The notes beneath the pieces are model-generated. The model ran no database searches. It was given only the letters and a program-made list of their open reading frames with translations, and was not told where the DNA came from. Below, in pieces: positions 28,747 through 38,575 of a stretch of DNA of 64,000 nucleotides (position 1 is the stretch's first letter; every line of letters starts with the position of its first letter). The position numbers and the translations under genes are program-made. The DNA is from an uncultured Muribaculaceae bacterium (GTDB taxonomy: Bacteria; Bacteroidota; Bacteroidia; Bacteroidales; Muribaculaceae), in NCBI GenBank assembly GCA_910579305.1, contig CAJTTA010000002.1, positions 28,613-92,612 on the forward strand, given 5' to 3'.

Positions 28747-31599
28747 TCAATAACGTATGGTGACACCCCGGTCGCCACACTTCACGACATATATTCCGGG
28801 GGCCGGGAGAGTGAACGCGCCTGTGTGATTGACCGTGAGCACCGCTCCGTCAATGGTATAGACGCTGTATGGCTCGGCGGCATCAGTGCGCAGCACTCCG
28901 CCTGTCACTACAAATACAGGGGTCTTGCCTGAAGCCTCCACCCTATCCACACCGGATTCACTCAGAGTGCGGAAGCGCACGATCTGTGAGGGGCGGGTAG
29001 ATCCGGCCGCGTCGGAAGCCGTGAGCCAGGCCACATAATCAGTCAGGCGCTCCAGTCCTTTCACTGTGTGGGAAGTGCCATCCACGGCCTTTGCGTCATA
29101 TCCGGGCAGAGGGGTGGTTGAGACAGATCCGCGTGTCTTCACCTTGATGTCATCCATATTCAGAGTGAGGTCGGCAGAGGAGTAGGAGAATATACACATC
29201 CACTGGCGCACACCGTCGGGGAAGTCGGCCACTTTCACATCCACGCCGTTTTTGGAGTTGGGTATATCTGTCACATCTGTAATATGAGTGAGTGCGCCAT
29301 TCTCAGCCACAGCATAGAACGTGAGTTTGAACTTGGCGTTGTTGCGGTTGATACGGGCCCAGAACTCAATCTCCGCTATATCCTCATCATAGATTCCGGA
29401 GAGAATGTTGGCCTGCTGATAATCAAACTTTATAGAGGGGGTAGCCATGCCTGAATAGTCCTGGCGGTCATCAAAGCCACCGGGCAGGAGCCATTCAAGG
29501 GGATACTTGTTATTGTCGAATGACACGGTCTCAGCAGTAGTATAAGCGCCTTCGGTGCGTGTGCCTACAGTGAGCGCATAACCTGTAGCGCCCTCTATCG
29601 CGGGCCATGTCATCTCGGCCGTCACGTCATCGGGAGTCACAAACAGAGCAGGCTGTGCATCCTGGAATGATGCGGCCAGAGTATTATAGACACCTACTGC
29701 GCTTCTTGAAGCGTTCTGCTTATTGCGGGCATATACCTCCACTATATATGTGGTGGATTCGGAGAGATCCGAGAGTTTCACAGAAGTATCCTTGCCAAGG
29801 TCAAGCATGGTGTAGCCCTTGAGAGGCTCTATGATAATGTCGCCGAAAAGAGGATCGATCATGCGGCTGTATACATTCACATTATAACCCTCGGCATCTT
29901 CCACGGCCGGCCATTTCACTTCAAGATAACTTGCAGAGCTGGCGGTGAGGCGCACTTCAGGCGAAGCAATGAAGAGAGGATCGCTGTCATCGGGAGTACC
30001 GGCCTTGAAGCTTATCACACCTCCCACACTCTCCTCTATATCGGTGAGAGGAAGACTGGAGGCAGTCTTATCCCAGTTGCAGAAGGCCGGCACGGTGGTA
30101 GAGGTGAACGATGTTATGGTCTTGGTGCCGGGGAAGACATCGGAGTCACGGGTTCCTTCGCTCTGTGTGCCGTCGGCCTCTATTATATCCACATATTGGT
30201 GGCCGGGAGTATTATTGACAACATTCTGGTTCCACACCGCCTTGTTGAAATCTATATGCCACACCAGCATACCGTGGCCGGGAATAAACTTATCCCATCC
30301 CTCCTGCTGGCGATTCTCAAACAGGTAATACTCCGTGGGGCGATTCTTGTCAAGCGTCATCTTGTAGACATTGCCGCCACTGGAGAGCGAATACATGTTG
30401 ATTTCCGTAGGTTCAGTGATGTCGATAGGTTTCAGCCACTCCATGGCATAACGCTCATATGCAGAGAAATTGGGCGGAGTGCGGCCATTGTTGTTATAGG
30501 AGCCATGATCCATGGCCGAGTATGAACCGGGAGTGAAAGAGTTGGTATATGTGATGGCATACATGTCAGGCTGTCCGAGCACATGGCCGAACTCATGACA
30601 GAACGTGCCTATGCCGGCAAATTCAGGGGTGTCAAGCGAGGGACGGAAATTCAGCTCATTGGAGCATGCATATCTATTGATCTTCACCCCATCGAGCACC
30701 GGAGGCGTATCCGCATATTCTATGCTCCAGGAATGCGGCCACACACAATTAGGCAGATTGCTGTCATTCTCTCCGTTTCCGGCATAGAAGATATACACGT
30801 TATCCACCAAGCCATCGCCGTTGGTGTCATACTGAGAGAAATCCACCTCCGCATCCAGAATCTGACAGGCGTCTATCACCATCTGGTAAGCACGCGCATC
30901 GCTGCCTGTCGATCCGTTGCTGCCATAGTAGGCACGATCATGAGGGAGCTGCACCGGGCCATAGACGTCAAACTGCGGAGTGTATATGCCTCTGCTCTGA
31001 TCGCGGTAGAAATCCAAAGCCGAGCCTGTGGCCCCGTAATTGGAATATCCCGGCTGGGTCATGGCATTGACCATCTCCGTATGCGGATCCGGGCAATAGG
31101 AGAACTTAACATCCGTATAGTTCACGAGGATCACAAGCACATGCGGCGAGCCGGTCGTGGGCACCTTGCGAAGGTCATGACCATCTGCATTGTCATAGAT
31201 ACCGGCCGATACCGCGCGGGCCGGCGCCATCGCCTGACTGTAGTGGTTACGGGCGAGAGGACTGGTCTGAGCCATGCGCTGCATACTCTCGAATGCCCGG
31301 GCCGGCTCAAAATCGTTTTTGAGTTCCGGCTTGATGGTGAAATCTCCGGGAGTAAATTTGCTCAAAGACCCGTCATTGCTCACGACCCTATACCAGCCGT
31401 CGGCATCCTGACGCACGATAAGGCCGGCGTCGGTGACAAAAAATGAGCAGACTTCATCGCCACGATGAGAGAGCACAAGAGTTGTGCCGTCGGGCTGCGT
31501 GACAGTCATAGGCCGCGGATCGGCCGGCACTGCCCAGGCAATGGAGGCACTGCCGGCAAGCACACTCGCACAAAGAAGGCGGTGGAAAGTTTTATTCAT
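28747..31599 (-). CDS. Secreted M6-family metalloprotease with C-terminal sorting-type tail
   Basis: 950 residues with a signal peptide (about 1-23, ending SIAWAV). The zinc site is HEFGHVLGQPD with His335 and His339 and Glu336, in the M6 (immune inhibitor A-like) context GTFCHEFGHVLG; VYIFYAGNGEND and YENQ-like LFENRQQEGWD are further family blocks. After the protease domain (about 130-520) come two fibronectin-like domains, a jelly-roll-like domain (about 690-830) and another short beta domain. The tail ends LPAPGIYVVKCGDRGVTIRY, resembling that of the 1390-residue protein. It probably degrades host or dietary protein outside the cell. It has its own promoter and terminator. Confidence 0.88.
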   Translation of the reverse strand: MNKTFHRLLCASVLAGSASIAWAVPADPRPMTVTQPDGTTLVLSHRGDEVCSFFVTDAGLIVRQDADGWYRVVSNDGSLSKFTPGDFTIKPELKNDFEPARAFESMQRMAQTSPLARNHYSQAMAPARAVSAGIYDNADGHDLRKVPTTGSPHVLVILVNYTDVKFSYCPDPHTEMVNAMTQPGYSNYGATGSALDFYRDQSRGIYTPQFDVYGPVQLPHDRAYYGSNGSTGSDARAYQMVIDACQILDAEVDFSQYDTNGDGLVDNVYIFYAGNGENDSNLPNCVWPHSWSIEYADTPPVLDGVKINRYACSNELNFRPSLDTPEFAGIGTFCHEFGHVLGQPDMYAITYTNSFTPGSYSAMDHGSYNNNGRTPPNFSAYERYAMEWLKPIDITEPTEINMYSLSSGGNVYKMTLDKNRPTEYYLFENRQQEGWDKFIPGHGMLVWHIDFNKAVWNQNVVNNTPGHQYVDIIEADGTQSEGTRDSDVFPGTKTITSFTSTTVPAFCNWDKTASSLPLTDIEESVGGVISFKAGTPDDSDPLFIASPEVRLTASSASYLEVKWPAVEDAEGYNVNVYSRMIDPLFGDIIIEPLKGYTMLDLGKDTSVKLSDLSESTTYIVEVYARNKQNASRSAVGVYNTLAASFQDAQPALFVTPDDVTAEMTWPAIEGATGYALTVGTRTEGAYTTAETVSFDNNKYPLEWLLPGGFDDRQDYSGMATPSIKFDYQQANILSGIYDEDIAEIEFWARINRNNAKFKLTFYAVAENGALTHITDVTDIPNSKNGVDVKVADFPDGVRQWMCIFSYSSADLTLNMDDIKVKTRGSVSTTPLPGYDAKAVDGTSHTVKGLERLTDYVAWLTASDAAGSTRPSQIVRFRTLSESGVDRVEASGKTPVFVVTGGVLRTDAAEPYSVYTIDGAVLTVNHTGAFTLPAPGIYVVKCGDRGVTIRY

Positions 31600-31739
31600 A
31601 TCAAGAAGTATTATGTTTTTTGTAAGCGTAGTAAATAAGTTATAATTATAGTGGTATCAGATTTTTATGTCTCCTTTTCCGACAATCTCGGAATTTAATG
31701 ATTGAATCCTCACGAATGCCGATGATTACTTAGCAGTCG

Positions 31740-31747
31740 CAAAGGTA
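31740..31747 (-). promoter_or_regulatory. -7 element of the M6 protease gene
   Basis: TACCTTTG on the minus strand fits TAnnTTTG and gives a leader of about 135 bases. No TTTG lies at the expected -33 distance. The rest of the 289-base divergent intergenic region 31600-31888 is AT-rich and holds no gene. Confidence 0.5.
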
Positions 31748-31811
31748 AGTGAAAAACACGAGGAGTAAAAATTTTATTGCAAAAAAATTTCCGCAAACAT
31801 TGCATTTTTTG

Positions 31812-31819
31812 TAACTTCG
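31812..31819 (+). promoter_or_regulatory. Probable -7 element of folP-cdaA
   Basis: TAACTTCG, a TTCG variant of the -7 motif also seen upstream of pyrB. The -33 element is unclear. It lies about 70 bases before folP. Confidence 0.45.
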
Positions 31820-31888
31820 CGTGATATATAACATAGATTAACAACCCTCTCCATACCATAACTCCATAAGTGGCGTTACTCAAAAAGC

Positions 31889-32737
31889 ATGCTCACCCCT
31901 GAAACATATACTCTCAACCTTCGCGGCCGCCTCTACTCCCTGGCCTCGCCCAAGGTCATGGCCATAATCAATGTGACTCCCGATTCCTTCTTCCCGGGCA
32001 GTCGCACCCCCGACCGCACATCAATCGAATGCCGCGTGGAAACCGCAATCGCTCAGGGAGCCGACATGCTTGACATAGGGGGATATTCCTCTCGGCCTGG
32101 CGCTCCCGAAGTTTCGGAAGATGAAGAATACAGCAGGCTGGCATCAGGCCTTGAGATAATCCGACGCAAAGCGCCCGACGCAATAGTGAGTGTAGACACG
32201 TTCCGGTCAGGGGTAGCCCGCCGGTGCGTGCTTGAATGGGGCGCTGATATAATCAATGACATCTCGGCAGGAATGCTCGACCCTCTCATGGCTCCTGTCG
32301 CAGCAGAGCTGGGCACTCCTGTCGTGCTGATGCACATGCGCGGGACTCCGGCCACAATGCAGTCGCTCACCGACTACAGGGATCCGGTGGCCGATGTGAT
32401 CTCTGAGCTTGCCGAAAGAATCAGCATCTTCCGCAGCCATGGTGTGGCCGACGTGATAGCCGATCCAGGATTCGGTTTCGCCAAGACCACCGAGCAGAAC
32501 TACCGGCTCATGCGGCACCTTGAGGAATTCCGAGCACTTGAATGTCCGCTGCTCGTGGGCATAAGCCGCAAGAGCATGATTTATCGGCCGTTAGGCATCA
32601 CTCCATCCGAGGCCCTGCCAGGCACCACGGCCCTCAACATGGCAAGTCTGCTCAAAGGCGCCGCCATATTGCGTGTGCATGACGTGGCTGAAGCCGTGCA
32701 GACTGTCAAAATCTTTAATCTCCTGAGCCATGCTTGA
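31889..32737 (+). CDS. folP: Dihydropteroate synthase
   Basis: 282 residues. It joins 7,8-dihydropterin pyrophosphate and p-aminobenzoate in folate synthesis and is the target of sulfonamides. Signatures: AIINVTPDSFFPGSR, ADMLDIGGYSSRPGA, NDISAGML, LMHMRGTPATMQ, IADPGFGFAKTTEQNY and GISRKSMI. Its end overlaps the start of cdaA by 8 bases, so the two are translationally coupled; this folP-cdaA pairing is frequent in Bacteroidota. Confidence 0.96.
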   Translation: MLTPETYTLNLRGRLYSLASPKVMAIINVTPDSFFPGSRTPDRTSIECRVETAIAQGADMLDIGGYSSRPGAPEVSEDEEYSRLASGLEIIRRKAPDAIVSVDTFRSGVARRCVLEWGADIINDISAGMLDPLMAPVAAELGTPVVLMHMRGTPATMQSLTDYRDPVADVISELAERISIFRSHGVADVIADPGFGFAKTTEQNYRLMRHLEEFRALECPLLVGISRKSMIYRPLGITPSEALPGTTALNMASLLKGAAILRVHDVAEAVQTVKIFNLLSHA

Positions 32738-33500
32738 CTTCGGTATAAAGGATGTGGTGGACATCCTGCTGGTGGCCCTGCTGCTTTTCTATCTCTACCG
32801 CACCATGAGAAAGAGCGGCACGCTCAACATCTTCATAGGCGTGCTCTCATTCATCGTAGTGTGGATTCTTGCATCAGAAATTTTCGACATGCGCCTCACG
32901 GGCACGATTCTCGACAAATTCATGTCAATAGGTCTCATCGTACTCGTAGTGCTCTTCCAGGATCCCATAAAGCGATTTCTCATCGACCTGGGCTCCCACA
33001 ATAAGTGGAAACAGCTGCACCGGCTGTTTCACCACAGTGCCAAGCAGGATGACTATGCCTACATAATGCCGGTAGTATATGCCTGCACTTCTATGAGCAA
33101 AAGCAAGACCGGTGCCCTCATAGTGATTCAGCGCAAGGTTTCGCTATCCGACTATGAACGCACGGGCGACATGATCGACGCATCAATCAACACACGCCTG
33201 ATTGAAAATATTTTTTTCAAAAATTCTCCGCTTCATGACGGAGCCATGATTATAGCCAGACACAGGATAGCGGCAGCCGGATGCATTCTTCCCGTGAGCC
33301 ACGACATGAACATACCCAAAGAACTCGGTCTGCGCCACCGCGCGGCTCTCGGCATGAGCCAGGTGACCGACGCCTTGTGTGTGATCGTCTCGGAAGAGAC
33401 GGGACACATTTCCATTGCTATGGACGGCGCGCTAAAGGTGAAGCTCTCGGCATCGGAACTTGAGCACACGCTGTCTCAGGCGCTGCAGACTTCTGACTGA
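32730..33500 (+). CDS. cdaA: Diadenylate cyclase CdaA
   Basis: 256 residues. It makes cyclic di-AMP from two ATP at the inner membrane. Three N-terminal helices (about 8-30, 38-55, 66-80) precede the DAC domain, with the catalytic motif NSPLHDGAMII near residue 167 and the LRHRAALGMS motif near 203. It starts 8 bases inside folP. No cdaR regulator or glmM follows, unlike in Firmicutes. Confidence 0.95.
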   Translation: MLDFGIKDVVDILLVALLLFYLYRTMRKSGTLNIFIGVLSFIVVWILASEIFDMRLTGTILDKFMSIGLIVLVVLFQDPIKRFLIDLGSHNKWKQLHRLFHHSAKQDDYAYIMPVVYACTSMSKSKTGALIVIQRKVSLSDYERTGDMIDASINTRLIENIFFKNSPLHDGAMIIARHRIAAAGCILPVSHDMNIPKELGLRHRAALGMSQVTDALCVIVSEETGHISIAMDGALKVKLSASELEHTLSQALQTSD

Positions 33501-33544
33501 TTTCTCTCCAATCACAACAATCTATTTCAATAATAACACGACTC

Positions 33545-35956
33545 ATGAAAAAACTCCTTATAGCTTCGGCTGCTCTTGCCTTGGCCTCGATGCCTGCAAT
33601 CGCCCAAAGGTCGGTGCAGACTCTCACACGCGGCTGGAAATTCTCCGGCGACAGCATAAGCTGGCAGAATGTCAACGTGCCTCATGACTGGGCGATATAC
33701 GGGCCTTTCTCCAGAGACAACGACCTGCAGGAGGTGGCCGTGGAGCAGAACGGCGAGACTGAAGAGACCTGGAAGACCGGACGCACCGGAGGGCTGCCAT
33801 ATGTGGGCAAAGGCTTCTACCGCACCAGCTTCGACTTACCCGACACTACCGAACGGGCCACTACTCTCATCTTCGACGGCGCAATGAGCAATGCCAGGGT
33901 GAGAGTGAACGGACAGGAGGTGGCTTTCTGGCCATACGGCTACAATTCCTTTCATGCCGATGTGAGCCATGCTGTGCGCCCGGGCAGCAACACTCTTGAA
34001 GTGAGCCTTGAGAACAAGCCCCGCAGCTCACGATGGTATCCCGGCGCAGGCATCTACAGGAACGTGCATGTGCTTAACACCAACAAGACACACATTCCCG
34101 TATGGGGCACGCAGCTCACTACTCCTCACGTGGCCTCCGACTATGCTTCCGTAAAACTCGCCACAGAACTGCAAGGCCTTGAGAAGGGAGATGACTTCAG
34201 GCTCATTACTTCGATATTCGATCCTGCCGGCAATCTGGCGGCCACCGACTCGCACTCCTACAGATATTATCCCGGCCTCCGCGTGACACAGAATCTGCGT
34301 GTGCCGGCTCCGCGCCTGTGGAGTCCCGAGAGACCCAACATGTATAAGGCCGTGACACGCGTGGAGCGCAACGGACGCACTCTCGATTCCTACACCACTC
34401 CCTTCGGCATACGCTCCATAGAATTGCGTGAAGGGGACGGCTTCTATCTCAACGGGCAGAAACGCCAGTTCAAGGGCGTGTGCCTCCACCATGACCTCGG
34501 CCCCCTCGGAGCGGCAGTCAACCGGGAGGCCATAGCCCGCCAGCTCCGCATGCTCAAGGATATGGGCGCTGATGCCGTGCGCACTTCCCACAATATGCCG
34601 GCTCCCGAACTCGTGGAACTGTGCGACTCCATGGGCCTGATGCTCATGCTGGAGCCTTTCGACGACTGGGGCTTCAGGCCCAAAAGCGAAAATGGCTATG
34701 GGTCAATCTTCAATGAATGGGCGGAGAAAGACATGGTCAACATGCTTCGCCACTACCGCAACAATCCCTCGGTGGTGATGTGGAGCATAGGCAATGAGGT
34801 GCCTTCACAGTGGGGGCCTGACGGCCTCGGTGAGCTCTCCATGCTTCAGGACATAGTGCACCGCGAGGATCCCTCCCGCCCCGTAACCTGCGGCATGGAC
34901 CAGTTTGACGCTGTGGTAAACAACGGGTTTGCCGCCGCTCTCGACATCCCCGGCTTCAATTACAAGCCCTCGCGATACATGGAAGCGATAGGCAAACTGC
35001 CTCAGAATCTGCTCCTCGGCTCTGAGACAGCCTCCACCGTAAGCTCCCGCGGCGTCTATAAATTCCCGGTAAAGGAGGGAGCCAACATGGAGCATCCCGA
35101 CCACCAGAGTTCCTCCTATGACACCGAATACTGCTATTGGAGCAATCTGCCTGACGATGACTTCGCAGCCGACGATGACCTCCCGTGGAATCTGGGGCAA
35201 TTCGTGTGGACAGGCTTCGACTATCTCGGAGAGCCCACTCCCTACGACACCGATGCCTGGCCCTCACATTCCAGCCTCTTCGGCATAATCGACCTGGCCT
35301 CTCTGCCAAAAGACCGTTTTTATCTCTATCGCTCAAAGTGGAACGAGAATGACAATACTCTTCACATTCTGCCTCACTGGACTTGGCCCGGAAGGGAAGG
35401 AGAGATCACGCCGGTATTCGTCTACACCAATTCCCCTCGTGCGGAACTCTTCATCAATGGCAGAAGCCAGGGCATACGCGAGAAGAACAATGCCTCTAAC
35501 ATGAGCCGATACCGCCTGATGTGGAATGACGTCGTGTACGAACCGGGTGAATTGCGTGTGGTAAGCTATGATCTACAGGGCAATCCTACTGGTGAGGCAA
35601 GCGTGCGCACTGCCGGAAAGCCTCATCACATAGTGCTCACCACTGAACGGCATGAGCTCAAGTGCGGTATTGATGATCTTGCCTATGTGACTGTGCACAT
35701 AGCTGACGAACAGGGTAATATCATACCTACGGAAGACCGTGAGGTAAAATTCTCGGTAAGCGGCGCAGGCTTCTTCCGGGCCACGGCCAATGGCGACCCC
35801 ACATCCTTGCGGCTTTTCCACGAACCTGTGATGGATCTCTTCAGCGGGGCCGCCACTGCTATCGTGCAGGCCGGCGACAAGCCCGGACAGGTCACACTCA
35901 CAGTCACCGCCGAGGGGCTTGCGCCTGCATCGATTGCGCTGCCCGTCGTGAAATAA
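33545..35956 (+). CDS. Secreted glycoside hydrolase family 2 enzyme (beta-galactosidase type)
   Basis: 803 residues with a signal peptide (about 1-20, ending AIAQ). Order of domains: sugar-binding jelly roll (about 25-180, VNVPHDWAIYGPF and GVGIYR-like PGAGIYRNV), immunoglobulin-like (about 190-295), TIM barrel (about 300-590), then a DUF4982-like and a final Ig-like domain. The acid/base Glu418 is in MWSIGNEVPSQ and the nucleophile Glu494 in LLGSETAS. It probably removes beta-linked galactose or a related sugar from glycans in the periplasm. No susC/susD pair lies nearby, so the substrate is open. Confidence 0.9.
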   Translation: MKKLLIASAALALASMPAIAQRSVQTLTRGWKFSGDSISWQNVNVPHDWAIYGPFSRDNDLQEVAVEQNGETEETWKTGRTGGLPYVGKGFYRTSFDLPDTTERATTLIFDGAMSNARVRVNGQEVAFWPYGYNSFHADVSHAVRPGSNTLEVSLENKPRSSRWYPGAGIYRNVHVLNTNKTHIPVWGTQLTTPHVASDYASVKLATELQGLEKGDDFRLITSIFDPAGNLAATDSHSYRYYPGLRVTQNLRVPAPRLWSPERPNMYKAVTRVERNGRTLDSYTTPFGIRSIELREGDGFYLNGQKRQFKGVCLHHDLGPLGAAVNREAIARQLRMLKDMGADAVRTSHNMPAPELVELCDSMGLMLMLEPFDDWGFRPKSENGYGSIFNEWAEKDMVNMLRHYRNNPSVVMWSIGNEVPSQWGPDGLGELSMLQDIVHREDPSRPVTCGMDQFDAVVNNGFAAALDIPGFNYKPSRYMEAIGKLPQNLLLGSETASTVSSRGVYKFPVKEGANMEHPDHQSSSYDTEYCYWSNLPDDDFAADDDLPWNLGQFVWTGFDYLGEPTPYDTDAWPSHSSLFGIIDLASLPKDRFYLYRSKWNENDNTLHILPHWTWPGREGEITPVFVYTNSPRAELFINGRSQGIREKNNASNMSRYRLMWNDVVYEPGELRVVSYDLQGNPTGEASVRTAGKPHHIVLTTERHELKCGIDDLAYVTVHIADEQGNIIPTEDREVKFSVSGAGFFRATANGDPTSLRLFHEPVMDLFSGAATAIVQAGDKPGQVTLTVTAEGLAPASIALPVVK

Positions 35957-35981
35957 TTCCGCGACCAGCATCCCAAGAAGC

Positions 35982-36034
35982 CATTCCGGCCGGGTGTGTC
36001 ACTCTGCAACGAGAGTGCGCACCCGGCCGGAATG
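35982..36034. terminator. Bidirectional terminator between the GH2 and ABC exporter genes
   Basis: CATTCCGGCCGGGTG (35982-35996) pairs with 36020-36034, 15 bp, with an extra inner CACTCT/AGAGTG stem. It lies between convergent genes. Confidence 0.82.
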
Positions 36035-36057
36035 ATATTTATATTGCACGTAAGCTG

Positions 36058-37908
36058 CTAATCCATCGGTGAGGCCGACAATCCCTGCATCTGCACCAGC
36101 CGTGAGTAATGGCCTCCGAGAGCGAGCAGATCATCATGTGAACCGCGCTCTACGATGCGCCCTTCGTGCATCACGCATATCATGTCGGCATTGCGTATTG
36201 TGCTGAGGCGATGTGCTATGACCATTGTGGTGCGTCCCTTCATGAGCCGCTCCAGAGCCTGCTGCACAAGACGCTCGCTCTCAGTGTCGAGAGCCGAGGT
36301 AGCCTCATCCAGAATAAGCAGAGGAGGATTCTTGAGAATCGCGCGGGCTATGGATAGACGCTGCCTCTGGCCTCCGGAGAGCTTGGAGCCGCGGTCGCCT
36401 ATATTGGTGTCATAACCCTGCGGAGTCTCCATGATGAAATCGTGGGCATTGGCTATGCGGGCCGCACGCTCGATTTCCTCATCAGAGGCATGCTCCACAC
36501 CGAATGCTATGTTGGCCCGGATGGTGTCATTGAATAAGATTGCCTCCTGCGAGACATTTCCCATGAACGATCTCAGATCCCTTATATCCAATTCCCTCAC
36601 ATCCACTCCTCCTATCATGATGCAGCCTTCCTGAGGATCATAGAAACGTGGCAGCAGATCCACAAGCGTGCTCTTGCCCGAGCCGCTCTGACCAACGAGG
36701 GCGACAGTGCCTCCGGCAGGCACCTCAAGATTGATGTCACGCAAGACCTCGCGCCCTTCCGCATAGGAAAATGTAACGCCGCGAAAGCTCACGGCCATCG
36801 TCTTCACATCGGCTGGAGAGCGTGGAGTCTCGGGCGACTTTATGGGGTTGTCGGCCTTGAGTATCTTATCTATACGCTGCATCGAGGCCATACCTTTCTG
36901 TATGGAATAAGTGGCCTTGGAGAGATCCTTGGCGGGATTGATTATCGAGTAGAAGATAATCATGTAATAGATGAATCCCGCAGCGTCGATGCCGGCTGTG
37001 CCGGATAGTATAAGAGAACCGCCAAACCACAATACAATGGCTATGGCCGTCGTACCAAGCAGCTCGCTCATGGGATGCGCCAGAAAATAGCGGCGCTGAA
37101 TGGCGTTGGAATATTCATAAAACTCCTGATTCTCTTTGCGGAAACGCTCGTTCATCTTCTCCTGTGCATTGAACGCCTTGACTATGCGGAGCCCCGAAAG
37201 CGTCTCCTCCACAGTGGAAAGGATGCGTCCGAACTGCTGCTGGGCCGAAAGCGAACGGCGCTTGAGCGCCTTGCCCACCTTGCCCATGACCAGGCCGGCC
37301 ACCGGGAGCAGCACCAGGGAGAAGAGAGTGAGCTGCCAGCTCACCACGATCATCATGACAAGACACACTATGATCATGATGGGATTCTTGAAGAACATGT
37401 CGAGGCTCGACATTACCGATGCCTCGATCTCCGTGACATCGCCCGAGATGCGTGCCAGGATATCGCCCTTGCGCTCGGAGGTGAAGAAGCCTATGGGGAG
37501 AGAGAGTATCTTGCGATACATCTGCATCCTTATGTCGCGCACCACTCCGTTGCGCATAGGCACGATGAAGAATGTGGAGAGATATATGGCGCCTGTCTTG
37601 AGCAGAGTCATCACCACCAGCAGCAAGGCAAGGAGAGCAAGAGCGGTTGAGGCTCCGTATAGCTCTATCACCTGCCCCGTATAATAATAGAAATTATTGA
37701 CAGCCACATCCTTCAGCGATTCCGAGCCCAGAGGCATATACTCATAGCTGGCCGTGTTCAGCCCGAAGAGCATCTGAAGGATAGGGATGATGAATGCAAA
37801 TGAAAAAAGAGTGAGGAATGCTGCCAGAATGTTAAAAATTACATTCAAGGCAACATTCCACTTATATGGGGCCAGATACCTGGCCAGCAGTCGGAAGAAG
37901 TCTTTCAT
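36058..37908 (-). CDS. MsbA-like ABC exporter (fused permease and ATPase)
   Basis: 616 residues. Six transmembrane helices in the first 330 residues form an ABC type 1 exporter domain. The ATPase domain has Walker A VGQSGSGKSTLVDLLPRF, the signature LSGGQRQRLSIARAI, Walker B LLILDEATSALD and the switch His in MVIAHRLST. The arrangement is like lipid flippases such as MsbA, but substrate specificity cannot be read. It is the third gene after hpt and adk, 15 bases from adk. Confidence 0.9.
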   Translation of the reverse strand: MKDFFRLLARYLAPYKWNVALNVIFNILAAFLTLFSFAFIIPILQMLFGLNTASYEYMPLGSESLKDVAVNNFYYYTGQVIELYGASTALALLALLLVVMTLLKTGAIYLSTFFIVPMRNGVVRDIRMQMYRKILSLPIGFFTSERKGDILARISGDVTEIEASVMSSLDMFFKNPIMIIVCLVMMIVVSWQLTLFSLVLLPVAGLVMGKVGKALKRRSLSAQQQFGRILSTVEETLSGLRIVKAFNAQEKMNERFRKENQEFYEYSNAIQRRYFLAHPMSELLGTTAIAIVLWFGGSLILSGTAGIDAAGFIYYMIIFYSIINPAKDLSKATYSIQKGMASMQRIDKILKADNPIKSPETPRSPADVKTMAVSFRGVTFSYAEGREVLRDINLEVPAGGTVALVGQSGSGKSTLVDLLPRFYDPQEGCIMIGGVDVRELDIRDLRSFMGNVSQEAILFNDTIRANIAFGVEHASDEEIERAARIANAHDFIMETPQGYDTNIGDRGSKLSGGQRQRLSIARAILKNPPLLILDEATSALDTESERLVQQALERLMKGRTTMVIAHRLSTIRNADMICVMHEGRIVERGSHDDLLALGGHYSRLVQMQGLSASPMD

Positions 37909-37923
37909 GCGCAGTCCGGCTTC

Positions 37924-38517
37924 TTACTTGCGAGGGCGGTGACCGGTGCGTTTTTCTATATGGCCGGCAATCCTGCCGAATATCTCATCCACCACTCCTG
38001 TGCCCTCCACGGGCATGTATTTGTTCTTTTCCATATAGTAGGCCTGCAAAGGCTGTGTCTGAGTGTGATAGACTCCGAGGCGGTTCTTTATGGTCTCCTC
38101 ATTGTCATCCGCGCGTCCGGTTTCGGCACCACGCCTGAGCATTCTGGCTACAAGCTCCTCTTCGGGCACCTCCAGGCCTATCACGCCATGCAGCTCTGTG
38201 CCATGCTTGAGCAAGAGACCTTCAAGCGCCTCGGCCTGAGGTATGGTGCGGGGAAAACCGTCGAACACCACTCCGCGCCCGTCGGCCATGAGCGATGGGA
38301 GTAGATCATCAAGTATCCGTATCATGAGGTCGTCGGGTATAAGATTACCCTTGGAAATATATGAATCGGCAAGCTTGCCGAGGTCAGTGCCGCGTGCTAT
38401 CTCTGCGCGCAACACCTCGCCTGTGGAGATGTGATGAAGGCCGTAAGAATCTATGAGCTTCGCACTCTGGGTGCCCTTACCGCTGCCGGGGGCGCCAAAT
38501 ATCACGAGATTAAGCAT
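37924..38517 (-). CDS. adk: Adenylate kinase
   Basis: 197 residues. It interconverts ATP, ADP and AMP. The P-loop is IFGAPGSGKGTQSAKL at the N-terminus; STGEVLRAEI, VVFDGFPRTIPQAEALE and the shortened LID region with RRGAETGRADDNEETI identify the short adenylate kinase form without a zinc-binding lid. It lies 58 bases after hpt and 15 before the ABC exporter. Confidence 0.95.
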   Translation of the reverse strand: MLNLVIFGAPGSGKGTQSAKLIDSYGLHHISTGEVLRAEIARGTDLGKLADSYISKGNLIPDDLMIRILDDLLPSLMADGRGVVFDGFPRTIPQAEALEGLLLKHGTELHGVIGLEVPEEELVARMLRRGAETGRADDNEETIKNRLGVYHTQTQPLQAYYMEKNKYMPVEGTGVVDEIFGRIAGHIEKRTGHRPRK

Positions 38518-38575
38518 ATGTATATGGAGAAGAATATTTTTTTAATTTATCAAAAAAGATATGGAAACATCCCTG

